Assembly (NCBI GenBank): GCA_021826035.1
Contig: JAKBBE010000001.1
Location: 148,484-212,483 of the forward strand
Direction: 5' to 3'
Origin: Pseudomonadota bacterium
GTDB lineage: Bacteria > Pseudomonadota > Gammaproteobacteria > Steroidobacterales > Steroidobacteraceae
Length of the DNA stretch: 64,000 nt
Below, piece by piece: positions 36,824-50,141 of the stretch (its first letter is position 1; each line of letters begins with the position of its first letter). The position numbers and the translations under genes are program-made. The notes beneath the pieces were generated by a model, which was given only the letters and a program-made list of their open reading frames with translations, was not told the DNA's origin and did no database searches.

Positions 36824-37283
36824 GCGGCAGCGTGGTGGTCTCCTTGATGACCGACAGTGCGATGAAGGAGTGCACCGATTGCACGCCGGGGAAGCGCGAG
36901 AGGTGATCGAGGAAGAACGCCTCGTATGACTTGATGTCGCGGCAGGCGATGCGCAGCAGGAAGTCCGTCTCGCCCATGAGCGTATAGCACTCGAGGATCT
37001 CCGCGTGCTGGCGCACGGCCTGCTCGAACTTCAGCAGCGCATCGCGCCCGTGGCCGGAGAGCTTGACCTGGGAGAACACCAGTACGTTCAGCCCGACTTT
37101 CTCCCGATCAAGCAGCGCCACGCGCCGCCGGATCACCCCGGTTTCCTCCAGGCGGCTCATGCGCCGCCAGCAGGTCGAGGCGGTCATACCAAGCCGTTCG
37201 GCCAGCTCCGCCGCCGACAGGTTGCCGTGCTCCTGGACCAGATCCAGGATGCGCACATCGCTTCGGTCGAGATCAGTCTGCAT
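36792..37283 (-). CDS. Lrp/AsnC-family transcriptional regulator
   Basis: A 163-residue regulator with an N-terminal helix-turn-helix (LSAAELAERLGMTASTCWRRMSRLEETGVIRRR) and a C-terminal RAM ligand domain (ILECYTLMGETDFLLRIACRDIKSYEAFFLDHLSRFPGV). The spacing fits global Lrp or a local amino-acid regulator. The start at 37283 has GAGAT six bases upstream. It is divergent from leucine dehydrogenase across a 144-base gap, suggesting branched-chain amino-acid control of that gene. It overlaps rsmG tail-to-tail. Confidence 0.93.
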   Translation of the reverse strand: MQTDLDRSDVRILDLVQEHGNLSAAELAERLGMTASTCWRRMSRLEETGVIRRRVALLDREKVGLNVLVFSQVKLSGHGRDALLKFEQAVRQHAEILECYTLMGETDFLLRIACRDIKSYEAFFLDHLSRFPGVQSVHSFIALSVIKETTTLPLSAGPKGTPR

Positions 37284-37427
37284 AAAATATCTCATTGGAT
37301 CGCGAAATGATGGAATGAATGATTCATCGGAGTGGCTCAAAGGGCAAGCTTTGTGACGCGCCGTGCGTCTGTCGGGCGTTAAGGTGACGCCGCCCGGGTC
37401 GAGTCCCGGAGACCTTTGGGAGTCCTC

Positions 37428-38480
37428 ATGGATCTATTTTCGCTGCCGGATTTCGACGGTCACGAGCAGGTCGTGTTCGGGCATGACCGCGTCACGGGTT
37501 TGCGCGCCGTCATCGCGATTCATTCCACTGTGCTCGGACCTGCCGCCGGCGGCTGCAGGATGTGGGCCTATCCGTCAAGTGACGAGGCGCTGACCGATGC
37601 GCTGCGGCTCTCCCGCGGCATGAGCTACAAGAACGCCATGGCGGAGCTCGATCTGGGCGGCGGCAAGGCTGTGATCATCGGGGATGCGCGTGCACACAAG
37701 ACACCGGCGCTGTTCCAGGCGTTTGGCCGATTCGTCGATGCGCTCGGCGGGCGCTACATCACCGCCGAGGATGTCGGCACGAGCACCGCGGACATGGAGC
37801 AGGTGGCCGGTGTCACACCCTACGTCAGTGGCCTGAAGCGTGCCTCGGGCGAGGTGGGCGGAGATCCGGGCCCCAAGACGGCGCTGGGCGTGTTCCTCGG
37901 CATCCAGGCGGCGGTGCGGTTCCAGCTCGGTCGCGGCCTCGAGGGGTTGACGGTCGCCGTGCAGGGACTCGGCGGCGTCGGCCATCCGCTGTGCCGGTTG
38001 CTGGCTGCCGAGGGCGTCCGCCTGAAGGTGGCCGATGCCCGTGCCGAACTGGCCGAGCGGATCCGCGAGGAGTTGGGCGCGGCGGTCGTACCGGTCGATA
38101 CCCTCCTTGAGCAGGATGCCGACGTGTTCGCGCCGTGCGCCCTGGGCGCGGTGCTGAGCGCGCGGTCGATCCCGCGGCTGCGCGCACGCATCGTCGCCGG
38201 TGCGGCGAACAACCAACTGGCGCGCGAATCCGACGGAGAGCAGCTCATGAAGGCCGGCATCCTGTATGCGCCGGACTACGTGATCAACGCCGGCGGCATC
38301 ATCAATGTGGCCCATGAGTATCGCGGCGGCTCGTCCGAGGCGGCGGTGCATGCGGCAATCAAGAAGATTCCCGAGCGGCTGACCGCGATTTTCGAGCGTG
38401 CCCGGCAGGAATCACGGCCGACCAGCGCGGTGGCCGACCAGATGGCGCGTGAGCGGCTGCAGGCCGGCCGGCGTCTCTGA
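37428..38480 (+). CDS. ldh: Leucine dehydrogenase (Glu/Leu/Phe/Val family)
   Basis: The 350-residue enzyme begins [20 protein letters not shown] and has [10 protein letters not shown] with the Gly-rich substrate loop, [19 protein letters not shown] with the catalytic Lys, and the NAD fold [17 protein letters not shown]. These mark leucine dehydrogenases, which interconvert branched-chain amino acids and 2-oxo acids with NAD. A role in leucine or valine breakdown is likely, under the divergent Lrp-like regulator. The symbol is also used as leudh or bcd. Confidence 0.9.
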   Translation: MDLFSLPDFDGHEQVVFGHDRVTGLRAVIAIHSTVLGPAAGGCRMWAYPSSDEALTDALRLSRGMSYKNAMAELDLGGGKAVIIGDARAHKTPALFQAFGRFVDALGGRYITAEDVGTSTADMEQVAGVTPYVSGLKRASGEVGGDPGPKTALGVFLGIQAAVRFQLGRGLEGLTVAVQGLGGVGHPLCRLLAAEGVRLKVADARAELAERIREELGAAVVPVDTLLEQDADVFAPCALGAVLSARSIPRLRARIVAGAANNQLARESDGEQLMKAGILYAPDYVINAGGIINVAHEYRGGSSEAAVHAAIKKIPERLTAIFERARQESRPTSAVADQMARERLQAGRRL

Positions 38481-38510
38481 GGTCCGCCCGAGCGCCCCGG
38501 CCCCGGAGCA

Positions 38511-38537
38511 GGGCGACAGTGAAGTACACTGTCGCCC
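38511..38537. promoter_or_regulatory. Perfect inverted repeat at the parA start
   Basis: GGGCGACAGTG and CACTGTCGCCC form an 11-bp perfect inverted repeat around the 5-nt loop AAGTA and end two bases before the parA ATG at 38540. It could be an operator, an RNA hairpin hiding the ribosome site, or the terminator of leucine dehydrogenase (stop at 38480). Confidence 0.6.
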
Positions 38538-38539
38538 TC

Positions 38540-39367
38540 ATGAAACGCGTCATCGCGATCGCCAATCAGAAGGGTGGCGTCGGAAAAACCACGACTGCGG
38601 TCAATCTGGCCGCCTCGCTCGCGGCCACCCGGCGGCGGGTGCTGCTGCTTGACCTCGATCCGCAGGGGAACGCCACCATGGGCAGTGGCATCGACAAGGC
38701 GCAGCTCGAACGCAGCGCCTGCGAAGTGCTGCTCGGGGAGGCCGAGATGGCCGGGGCGCTGTGCACGGTCGGGCAGGGGGGCTATGCGCTGCTGCCGGCC
38801 AACCAGGATCTCACCGCCGCCGAGGTCCGCCTGCTCGGCCTGACTGTCGGGCGCGAGACCCGGCTGCGCCAGGCGCTCGCACCGGTGCGCGAGGCGTATG
38901 ACGTCATCCTCATCGACTGTCCGCCGGCGCTGAACATGCTCACGGTCAATGCGCTGGTGGCGGCCGACAGCGTTCTGATCCCGATGCAGTGCGAGTACTA
39001 CGCGCTCGAGGGACTCTCGGCGCTGCTCGGCACCATCGAGCAGATCCGCGCGGCAGCGAATCCGCCGCTCGACCTCGAGGGCATCCTGCGAACCATGTTC
39101 GACCCGCGCAATAACCTGGCCAATGAAGTGAGCGCTCAGCTCATCATGCACTTCGGCGACAAGGTGTTCCGCACCATCATTCCGCGCAATATCCGGCTAG
39201 CCGAGGCCCCATCCTTCGGCCGGCCCGTGCTGTTCCACGACAAGGACTCGCGCGGGGCGCTCGCCTATCTCGCGCTCGCCGGGGAGATGATCCGCCGTGC
39301 CGAGGGTACGGCCGAGCCGCCGGGATCGGATGCGCTGGCGGCGGTGAACGGGGAGGCGGCACCGTGA
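38540..39367 (+). CDS. parA: Chromosome partitioning ATPase ParA (Soj type)
   Basis: A 275-residue Walker-type ATPase: deviant Walker [19 protein letters not shown] with both Lys residues, Walker A' [14 protein letters not shown], and the switch [17 protein letters not shown]. ParA moves ParB-parS complexes for chromosome segregation. ATG 38540 directly opens the [13 protein letters not shown] sequence but its ribosome-site region lies in an inverted repeat; GTG 38519, with GGAG ten bases upstream, would add seven residues and is a real alternative. parA overlaps parB by four bases. Confidence 0.95.
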   Translation: MKRVIAIANQKGGVGKTTTAVNLAASLAATRRRVLLLDLDPQGNATMGSGIDKAQLERSACEVLLGEAEMAGALCTVGQGGYALLPANQDLTAAEVRLLGLTVGRETRLRQALAPVREAYDVILIDCPPALNMLTVNALVAADSVLIPMQCEYYALEGLSALLGTIEQIRAAANPPLDLEGILRTMFDPRNNLANEVSAQLIMHFGDKVFRTIIPRNIRLAEAPSFGRPVLFHDKDSRGALAYLALAGEMIRRAEGTAEPPGSDALAAVNGEAAP

Positions 39368-40269
39368 CACAGAAGAAGCCGACGTTGGGCCGGGGCCTGG
39401 CCGACCTGCTCGGTCCAGGTGTCCGCGGCGCACCTGGGGTATCGGCGGCGGCCGTCACCCCCGCTCCGGCGGGCGATGAATTGAAGCGCCTGCCGCTCGA
39501 TGTGCTGCAGCGCGGTAAGTACCAGCCCCGCATCGACATGCATCCGGAGTCGCTGGAGGAACTGGCCGGCTCGATCAAGGCGCAGGGTGTGGTGCAGCCC
39601 ATCGTGGTGCGGCCGCTGGCCGGCGCCCCGGGGGCGCCGCTGCGCTACGAGATCATCGCCGGGGAACGGCGCTGGCGCGCCGCGCAGCTGGCCGGACTCG
39701 AGGACATCCCGGCCATCGTGCGGCGCATCCCCGATGAGGCTGCGATCGCCGTGGCGCTCATCGAGAACATCCAGCGCGAGAACCTCAATCCGCTGGAGGA
39801 AGCGCGCGCGTTGCAGCGGCTGATCAGCGAGTTCGAACTCACCCATGCGCAGGCCGCCGAGGCCGTCGGGCGCTCCCGGGCCGGCGTCAGCAATCTGCTG
39901 CGCCTGCTGGAGCTGCCCGCCGAGGTCTGCGAATTGATCGAGCGGCACCAGATCGAAATGGGTCATGCGCGCGCCCTGCTCGGCCTGACGCAGCGCGGGG
40001 AGCAGCGCCAGGCGGCCGCCGAGGTGATTGCCAAGGGCCTCTCGGTGCGGGAAACCGAAGCGTTGGTGCGGCGGATGCTGCGCCCGCCGGCCGCCCCGGC
40101 GGACGCTGCGCCTCGCAGCGATCCGAACGTGCGCCAGCTGGAGCAGCAATTGTCGGAAAAACTCGGCGCCCGGGTCGCCATCCGTTCGGGCGCGGGCGGC
40201 AAGGGTACGCTGACAGTGAACTATAATACTCTCGACGAACTGGACGGGATCCTCGCCCATATCCATTAG
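39364..40269 (+). CDS. parB: Chromosome partitioning protein ParB (Spo0J type)
   Basis: A 301-residue CTPase and DNA-binding protein. It starts at a GTG within the parA stop. The N-terminal [13 protein letters not shown] motif stimulates Par[19 protein letters not shown] and [14 protein letters not shown] form the CTP/ParB-Srx region; [27 protein letters not shown] is the parS-reading helix-turn-helix; the C-terminus is the dimerisation domain. I found no perfect parS palindrome in the window. Confidence 0.96.
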   Translation: MTQKKPTLGRGLADLLGPGVRGAPGVSAAAVTPAPAGDELKRLPLDVLQRGKYQPRIDMHPESLEELAGSIKAQGVVQPIVVRPLAGAPGAPLRYEIIAGERRWRAAQLAGLEDIPAIVRRIPDEAAIAVALIENIQRENLNPLEEARALQRLISEFELTHAQAAEAVGRSRAGVSNLLRLLELPAEVCELIERHQIEMGHARALLGLTQRGEQRQAAAEVIAKGLSVRETEALVRRMLRPPAAPADAAPRSDPNVRQLEQQLSEKLGARVAIRSGAGGKGTLTVNYNTLDELDGILAHIH

Positions 40270-40364
40270 GATCTTCCGCAATGGCCGCGCGGGAGGTAAT
40301 CCGGCACCCTTCGCAGCGGAAATTTCACACCATTTTCACAGGCTTAGATCAGCTGCGGATGGAG

Positions 40365-40393
40365 TGGACTCCCTGCAGACCGGTCAATATAAT
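40365..40393 (+). promoter_or_regulatory. Sigma-70 promoter of the atp operon
   Basis: TGGACT (-35, four of six matches) and a perfect TATAAT (-10) are separated by exactly 17 bases in the 210-base gap between parB and atpI. The predicted start is near 40400, about 80 bases before atpI. Confidence 0.7.
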
Positions 40394-40479
40394 CGCGCGG
40401 CTTTGCGGCCCGGCGGAAAAATGCGCCGGCGGGCCGGGAGCGATCCGGCGCGCAGCGTACGCCCGCGAGTGAGACATCG

Positions 40480-41807
<1,328 letters not shown>

Positions 41808-41851
41808 CCGACTCCATTTTTTCGACCCATTGATCCTCTGAGGAGACTTGA

Positions 41852-42127
<276 letters not shown>

Positions 42128-42173
42128 TTCGGTCGCGGACCTCTGCTAGCGCACCCCTCGGAAGGAGGCGAAC

Positions 42174-42644
42174 GTGCATATCAATCTGACGCTCGTCGTC
42201 CAGATGGCGGTATTCGCCGTCTTGATCTGGTTCACGATGAAATTCGTCTGGCCGATGATTCTCGGCCCGATGCAGGAGCGTGAGCGGCGGATCGCTCAGG
42301 GTCTGGCCGCCGCCGACAAGGGCGAAGAGGAGCTCGACCGGGCCCGTGCCAGTGCCGAGTCGATTCTGCGCGAGGCGCGCGAGCGCGCCGGCGTGATCGT
42401 CGATCAGGCCCAGCGCAGCGCCACGGAGATTCTCGATCACGCCCGCAGCGCCGCGACGCAGGAAGGTCAACGCCTCGTCGCCGCTGCACAGGAACAGATC
42501 GAACTCGATGCGGCACGCGCCAAAGAGCAACTGCGCCAGCAAGTCGGGGCGATCGCCGTCGCGGCCGCCGCGAAGCTGCTCGAACGCGAAATTGATGCGC
42601 GCGCCCACGAAGCGCTGCTCAGCGAATTCGCCGCACAGCTGTAG
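42174..42644 (+). CDS. atpF: ATP synthase Fo subunit b
   Basis: A 156-residue stator protein: one N-terminal membrane helix ([25 protein letters not shown]) and a long charged coiled coil. It dimerises and links subunit a to delta/alpha3beta3. It starts at GTG 42174 after a strong GGAAGGAGG site, which may raise translation to supply two copies per complex. Length equals E. coli AtpF. Confidence 0.96.
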   Translation: MHINLTLVVQMAVFAVLIWFTMKFVWPMILGPMQERERRIAQGLAAADKGEEELDRARASAESILREARERAGVIVDQAQRSATEILDHARSAATQEGQRLVAAAQEQIELDAARAKEQLRQQVGAIAVAAAAKLLEREIDARAHEALLSEFAAQL

Positions 42645-42656
42645 GCGGAGGAACCG

Positions 42657-43187
42657 ATGCCGGACAAGAGCACCATCGCCAGACCCTACGCCAAGGCCGC
42701 CTTCGAGGCCGCCAGCGGGCGTCTCGGGGAGTGGTCTGAAGGCCTGCGGTGCGCAGCTGCCGTGGTTCTCGACCCGCGCGTCGCGTCGCTCCTCGACAAC
42801 CCGAACGTCACGCCCGAGCAGCTCGCCGGTCTGATCTCCTCGATCGCCGAGCCGTATTTGGACGAGACCGGGCGCAACTTCATCCGCGCGCTCGCCGACA
42901 ACCGCCGGTTGGAGTGTCTGCCGGAGGTCGCGGTGCGCTTCGATGCGCTGAAGGCCGAGGCCGAAGGCACCATCGAGGTCGAGGTCACCTCGGCCGCGCC
43001 GCTTTCTGAGCCGCAGCAGCGCGCCCTCGCCGCGGCACTGGAGCGGCGTCTGCGCCGCCGGGTGCAGCTGCGCTGCCTGCTCGATCCGGCCCTGCTCGGC
43101 GGCGCTACCGTGCGCGCCGGCGATCTGGTCATTGACGGATCGGTGCGCAGCAAGCTCGAGCGCATCGCCCATCAGCTGACCGCCTAA
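42657..43187 (+). CDS. atpH: ATP synthase F1 subunit delta
   Basis: A 176-residue soluble stalk protein. [13 protein letters not shown] at the N-terminus and the signature [29 protein letters not shown] near the end identify the OSCP/delta family, which joins the b dimer to the top of alpha3beta3. It starts 12 bases after atpF with GGAGG upstream. Confidence 0.96.
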   Translation: MPDKSTIARPYAKAAFEAASGRLGEWSEGLRCAAAVVLDPRVASLLDNPNVTPEQLAGLISSIAEPYLDETGRNFIRALADNRRLECLPEVAVRFDALKAEAEGTIEVEVTSAAPLSEPQQRALAAALERRLRRRVQLRCLLDPALLGGATVRAGDLVIDGSVRSKLERIAHQLTA

Positions 43188-43212
43188 GCGAATTTTCCGG
43201 GGAAACAATGTT

Positions 43213-44754
<1,542 letters not shown>

Positions 44755-44794
44755 CGGTGATGCCCGTAGCCGGACACGCTGAGCGAGACTGCTG

Positions 44795-45658
44795 ATGCCA
44801 GGCACCAAAGAAATCCGCGCCAAGATCACGAGTGTCAAGAGCACTCAGAAGATCACCCGCGCCATGCAAATGGTGGCCACCAGCAAGATGCGCCGTGCGC
44901 AGGAGCGCATGCGGGCGGCTCGGCCGTATGCGGACAAGATGCGCAGCGTCATCGCCAACCTGGGCGCGGCCAACCCGGATTATCACAGTCCGTTCCTGCA
45001 GAATCGCCCGACGGTCGGCGCGATCGGCATCATCGTCGTGTCGACCGACCGCGGGCTTGCCGGGGCGCTCAACGCCAACGTCTTCAAGCAGACGCTGCTG
45101 CTGATGCGCGAGTGGCAGGACAAAGGCGCGGCGGCGAAGCTGTGTCTGGTCGGCGCGAAGGGTATGACGTTCTTCCGTCGCCTGGACACGCCGATTGTGG
45201 CCAACGTGTCGCATCTGGGCGATCGGCCGCATGTGAAGGACCTGATCGGTACCGTCAAGGTAATGCTGGACGAGTACAGCGACGGCACGATCGACCGGCT
45301 GTTCCTGGTCGGTTCGGAATTCGTCAACACAATGACACAGCGTCCCGTGGTGACGCAGCTTCTGCCGGTCGCCGAGCCTCCGGCTGCGGATCTGCAGGAA
45401 CATTGGGACTACATCTACGAGCCGGAAGCCGCGCAGATCCTCGATGCGCTGCTGATGCGCTACATCGAGTCGCAGGTTTATCGCGCGGCGGTGGAAAACG
45501 TGGCGTCGGAAATGGCCGCGCGCATGGTCGCCATGAAGGCGGCCACCGATAACGCCGGCAAACTTATCAACGAAATGCAGCTGATCTACAACAAGGCCCG
45601 TCAAGCCGCGATCACCAAGGAATTGGCCGAGATCGTGGGCGGCGCGGCCGCGGTTTGA
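44795..45658 (+). CDS. atpG: ATP synthase F1 subunit gamma
   Basis: A 287-residue central rotor shaft. The N-terminal [32 protein letters not shown] and C-terminal [41 protein letters not shown] form the antiparallel coiled coil that turns inside alpha3beta3. The 40-base gap after atpA is the longest in the F1 part of the operon. Confidence 0.98.
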   Translation: MPGTKEIRAKITSVKSTQKITRAMQMVATSKMRRAQERMRAARPYADKMRSVIANLGAANPDYHSPFLQNRPTVGAIGIIVVSTDRGLAGALNANVFKQTLLLMREWQDKGAAAKLCLVGAKGMTFFRRLDTPIVANVSHLGDRPHVKDLIGTVKVMLDEYSDGTIDRLFLVGSEFVNTMTQRPVVTQLLPVAEPPAADLQEHWDYIYEPEAAQILDALLMRYIESQVYRAAVENVASEMAARMVAMKAATDNAGKLINEMQLIYNKARQAAITKELAEIVGGAAAV

Positions 45659-47101
<1,443 letters not shown>

Positions 47102-47112
47102 GAGAGCCCTTC

Positions 47113-47541
47113 ATGGCCGAGCCGCATACGCTCCAGGTCGAAGTCGTTAGCGCCGAGGGAGAGATTTTCTCCGGGCTGGCGACCATGGTGTTCGCACCGG
47201 CCTCACAGGGCGACATCGGCGTGGCGCCGCGCCACGCGCCGCTGCTCTCGACGCTCAAGCCGGGCGAGGTGCGGGTGAAGACGCCCGCGGGCGAGGAGCT
47301 GTTCTTCTTCGTCGGCGGTGGCGCGATCGAGGTGCAGCCGCACCGCGTGACCGTGCTCGCCGATACGGCGCTGCGCGCCAAGGATCTCGATGAGGCAGCC
47401 GCGCTTGCGGCGAAACAGCGCGCCGAGGAGGCGCTGAAGGATCGCAGCAGCCACATCAGTCAGGCCGAGGCGCTGGCCGAATTGGCTCGCGCTGCCGCCC
47501 AGCTGAAGCTCATCGCGAAGCTGCGCAAAGTGCGCGGCTGA
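47113..47541 (+). CDS. atpC: ATP synthase F1 subunit epsilon
   Basis: A 142-residue epsilon subunit with the N-terminal beta sandwich (LQVEVVSAEGEIFSGLA, GDIGVAPRHAPLLSTLKPGEVRV, GGGAIEVQPHRVTVLADTA) and a C-terminal helical hairpin that can inhibit hydrolysis. It joins gamma to the c-ring. Last atp gene; glmU follows after 35 bases, as in many gammaproteobacteria. Confidence 0.96.
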   Translation: MAEPHTLQVEVVSAEGEIFSGLATMVFAPASQGDIGVAPRHAPLLSTLKPGEVRVKTPAGEELFFFVGGGAIEVQPHRVTVLADTALRAKDLDEAAALAAKQRAEEALKDRSSHISQAEALAELARAAAQLKLIAKLRKVRG

Positions 47542-47576
47542 TCGCGCACCGTGCCCGTCCGGGCGATAATCGCCGC

Positions 47577-48968
47577 ATGAACAGGCCTGCCGCCGCGTCG
47601 AGTGCGACGCTCTCGATCGTCATTCTGGCCGCCGGCGAAGGCAAGCGGATGAAATCCCGCCGGCCGAAGGTGCTGCAGACCCTTGCGGGTCGGCCGCTGC
47701 TGGCGCACGTACTGGAGACCGCGCGCGCACTGTCCCCCGCGGCCATCCAGGTCGTGTACGGACATGGAGGAGAGCAGGTGCGCGCCGCCTTCCCCGAGCC
47801 GGGGCTGACGTGGGTGCATCAGGCCGAGCAGCTCGGCACCGGGCACGCTCTGCAGCAGGCCGCGCCCGAACTCGATGATGCCGCCACGGTGCTGGTGCTC
47901 TACGGCGACGTGCCGCTGCTGCGGGCGCACTCTCTCGTCGGACTCCTCGACATCGCTGCGGCGGGCGCGCTCGCGGTCCTCACCATGCAGCCGGCCGATC
48001 CGAACGGCTACGGGCGGATCGTGCGGGATGCGGCCGGACATGTGGCCCGGATCGTCGAGCACAAGGATGCCTCCGTGGCTGAACGGAGCATCGGTGAGTG
48101 CAACACCGGGGTGCTGGCCGCGCCAGCCCGTCTGCTCAAGCGCTGGTTGTCGGCGCTGCGCAATGACAACGCCCAGGGCGAGTATTACCTGACGGACGTC
48201 ATCGGACTCGCCGCACGATCCGGCGTCACCGTCACGCCGGTGCCGCTCGCCGATCCCATCGAAGCGCTCGGCGTCAACGACAAAGTACAGCTGGCCGAAC
48301 TCGAAGCGGTGTGCCGCCGCAATGCAGCTTGCGCGCTGATGTGCGCGGGCGTGACGATCGCTGACCCCGCACGGCTCGATGTGCGCGGTGACGTTGTTCA
48401 CGGGCAGGATGTATTCCTGGACGTCAACGTCGTCCTCGAAGGACACGTGACCCTCGGCAACAACGTGCGGATTGGTCCGGGCTGTGTCGTCCGTGACTGC
48501 AGTATCGGTGATGACACCGAGCTGTTCGCGCATTGTGTCCTCGACGGCGCGACGATCGGCTGCGGCGCGCGCATCGGTCCGTTCTCGCGCATCCGGCCGC
48601 ACTCCGCGCTCGGTGATGGGGTGCACATCGGCAACTTCGTCGAGGTCAAGAACGCGACCCTCGGTAGCGAGTCGAAGGCCAACCACCTCTCCTATGTCGG
48701 TGACGCCGAAGTCGGCGCCCAGGTCAACGTGGGTGCCGGCACCATCGTCGCGAATTACGACGGGGCCAACAAGCACCGCACGCGCATTGGAGATCGAGCA
48801 CATACCGGATCGAACAGCGTGCTGGTGGCGCCCATCACGGTCGGCGAGGGCGCCACGATTGCCGCCGGCTCGACCGTCACCCGAGACGTGCCGGCCGGTA
48901 AACTCACCATCGCGCGGGCGCGTCAGACCACGATCGATGAGTGGCAGCGGCCGATCAAGACGAAGTAG
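47577..48968 (+). CDS. glmU: Bifunctional GlcN-1-P acetyltransferase / GlcNAc-1-P uridyltransferase
   Basis: A 463-residue two-domain enzyme making UDP-GlcNAc. The N-terminal uridyltransferase has LAAGEGKRMKSRRPKVLQTLAGRPLL (the loop usually reads GxGTRM; Lys replaces Thr here), YGDVPLL and NTGVLA. The C-terminal left-handed beta-helix has hexapeptide repeats and the acetyl-CoA and catalytic region KANHLSYVGDAEVG, GAGTIVANYDGANKHRT. It overlaps the convergent CHAD gene by 14 bases and functionally pairs with glmS downstream. Confidence 0.97.
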   Translation: MNRPAAASSATLSIVILAAGEGKRMKSRRPKVLQTLAGRPLLAHVLETARALSPAAIQVVYGHGGEQVRAAFPEPGLTWVHQAEQLGTGHALQQAAPELDDAATVLVLYGDVPLLRAHSLVGLLDIAAAGALAVLTMQPADPNGYGRIVRDAAGHVARIVEHKDASVAERSIGECNTGVLAAPARLLKRWLSALRNDNAQGEYYLTDVIGLAARSGVTVTPVPLADPIEALGVNDKVQLAELEAVCRRNAACALMCAGVTIADPARLDVRGDVVHGQDVFLDVNVVLEGHVTLGNNVRIGPGCVVRDCSIGDDTELFAHCVLDGATIGCGARIGPFSRIRPHSALGDGVHIGNFVEVKNATLGSESKANHLSYVGDAEVGAQVNVGAGTIVANYDGANKHRTRIGDRAHTGSNSVLVAPITVGEGATIAAGSTVTRDVPAGKLTIARARQTTIDEWQRPIKTK

Positions 48969-49848
48969 ACGCAGTCCGCCGAGTCAGACGCCGCGCCGAG
49001 CCCCGCAGCACATGGGCCGTGAACACGGCGGGCGGATCACGATAGAGCTGTGACGCCAGCGTCAGCGCCTGACCACGCCGTCGGGCGCTGCGGGCGTCGA
49101 TGTGAGCCAGCAGCCAGGTCCGCGCGCCGCCGCGCAGCGGAGCCTCGAGCGCACGGCTGCGCAGCGCGGCGAGGTCGTGCTCGCCACCGAGCAGATCCGA
49201 CAGATGATGCGCCGCCGTCGCAAGGTGCGGCCCCTCGAGCGGCCGTGCCACGGGGAGTGCCTGCAGTTGGTGCCAGAGGTACTTCGTCTGCTTACGCAGC
49301 TCATGCAGGTTCTCCGCCGTGGGGTGCCGGCGAGCCTGCACGAGCGCGGCGCGCGCCCGGGCGTAGACCCTGCGCAGACCACTCTGGAGGATCGGCCAGT
49401 CGAAGCGCTCCGCGGAGGCTTCCGCCAGGTCGCGCCCGACCGTGCGCAGGGTCTGACGGGTCCGCTTCACCGAGGACGCCTCGCTCCGCAGGTGGTTGCG
49501 CGCCAGGGCATGTTCCTTGCGCAGGCGCGCCCGCAGGTCCGACGCCGATCCATGCTGGGGTAGAGTCCGCAGCGTGTCGAGCAGGACTTTGCTGTCGCGC
49601 GCCGCGCTGAGGTCCCGGGCGGCATCCCGCAGCGCGGTGTTCCCGCGATGATATTCGTGCTCCCCCAGGCCCTCGCGCATCAGCCGCAGCATGGCCCGGG
49701 CACGCTTCAAATCCTTGCGCACACCGTGCACGGCTCGATCGGACAAGGGTCGCCGCCCGAGCAGCGCGACCGCATCCGCGAGACTGTCCAGGGCGACGCG
49801 GCGTACGTCCGGGGGCGGGAGGCGCGGGCTGCAGTGCGGTGCGCTCAT
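48955..49848 (-). CDS. CHAD-domain protein (polyphosphate-binding type)
   Basis: A 297-residue, mainly helical, Arg/His-rich protein. VHGVRKDLKRARAMLRLMRE near residue 40 and LHELRKQTKYLWHQLQAL near residue 180 are the two copies of the conserved H-x-x-R-K-x-x-K/R motif of CHAD domains, which bind polyphosphate. There is no CYTH domain, so it is a stand-alone CHAD protein. It lies between glmU and glmS on the opposite strand, interrupting the usual pair. Confidence 0.88.
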   Translation of the reverse strand: MSAPHCSPRLPPPDVRRVALDSLADAVALLGRRPLSDRAVHGVRKDLKRARAMLRLMREGLGEHEYHRGNTALRDAARDLSAARDSKVLLDTLRTLPQHGSASDLRARLRKEHALARNHLRSEASSVKRTRQTLRTVGRDLAEASAERFDWPILQSGLRRVYARARAALVQARRHPTAENLHELRKQTKYLWHQLQALPVARPLEGPHLATAAHHLSDLLGGEHDLAALRSRALEAPLRGGARTWLLAHIDARSARRRGQALTLASQLYRDPPAVFTAHVLRGSARRLTRRTASTSS

Positions 49849-50141
49849 CGTGCCACGCTAGGCAGACCGGCGCCGGCGGTCTATCCGCAATGACCGTGGT
49901 TTCGCCCGGATGCTGAGGCTTGCCCGAGAATTGTCTCGAACGCGCGCCAAAATAGGCATTTTTTGATCCAATCATCGCCGAAAACAGGGTAACTCGCGCG
50001 TCCGGAGTCGGTCCACCAGCGCCCCGGAGCGGCTCCGGTGGCCGAGGACCGTTCGCCGGAGTGAACTGTGCGCGGTTCCTGCCTCGGCGGATCGACTTGA
50101 GGCAAACTGTCCGTCCCCTGTCGAGTCCGAAGGCCTCATTC
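49849..50141. other. Divergent intergenic region upstream of glmS
   Basis: These 293 bases separate the CHAD gene from glmS and include a patch of lower GC around 49930-50000. No ribozyme core or confident promoter was recognised. In-frame extension of glmS to 50061 lacks conserved residues. Confidence 0.4.

Noticed and set aside
49849..50141. Possible glmS ribozyme or riboswitch upstream of glmS
   Set aside because: The glmS ribozyme is known mainly from Firmicutes and I could not find its conserved core or pseudoknot arrangement here.
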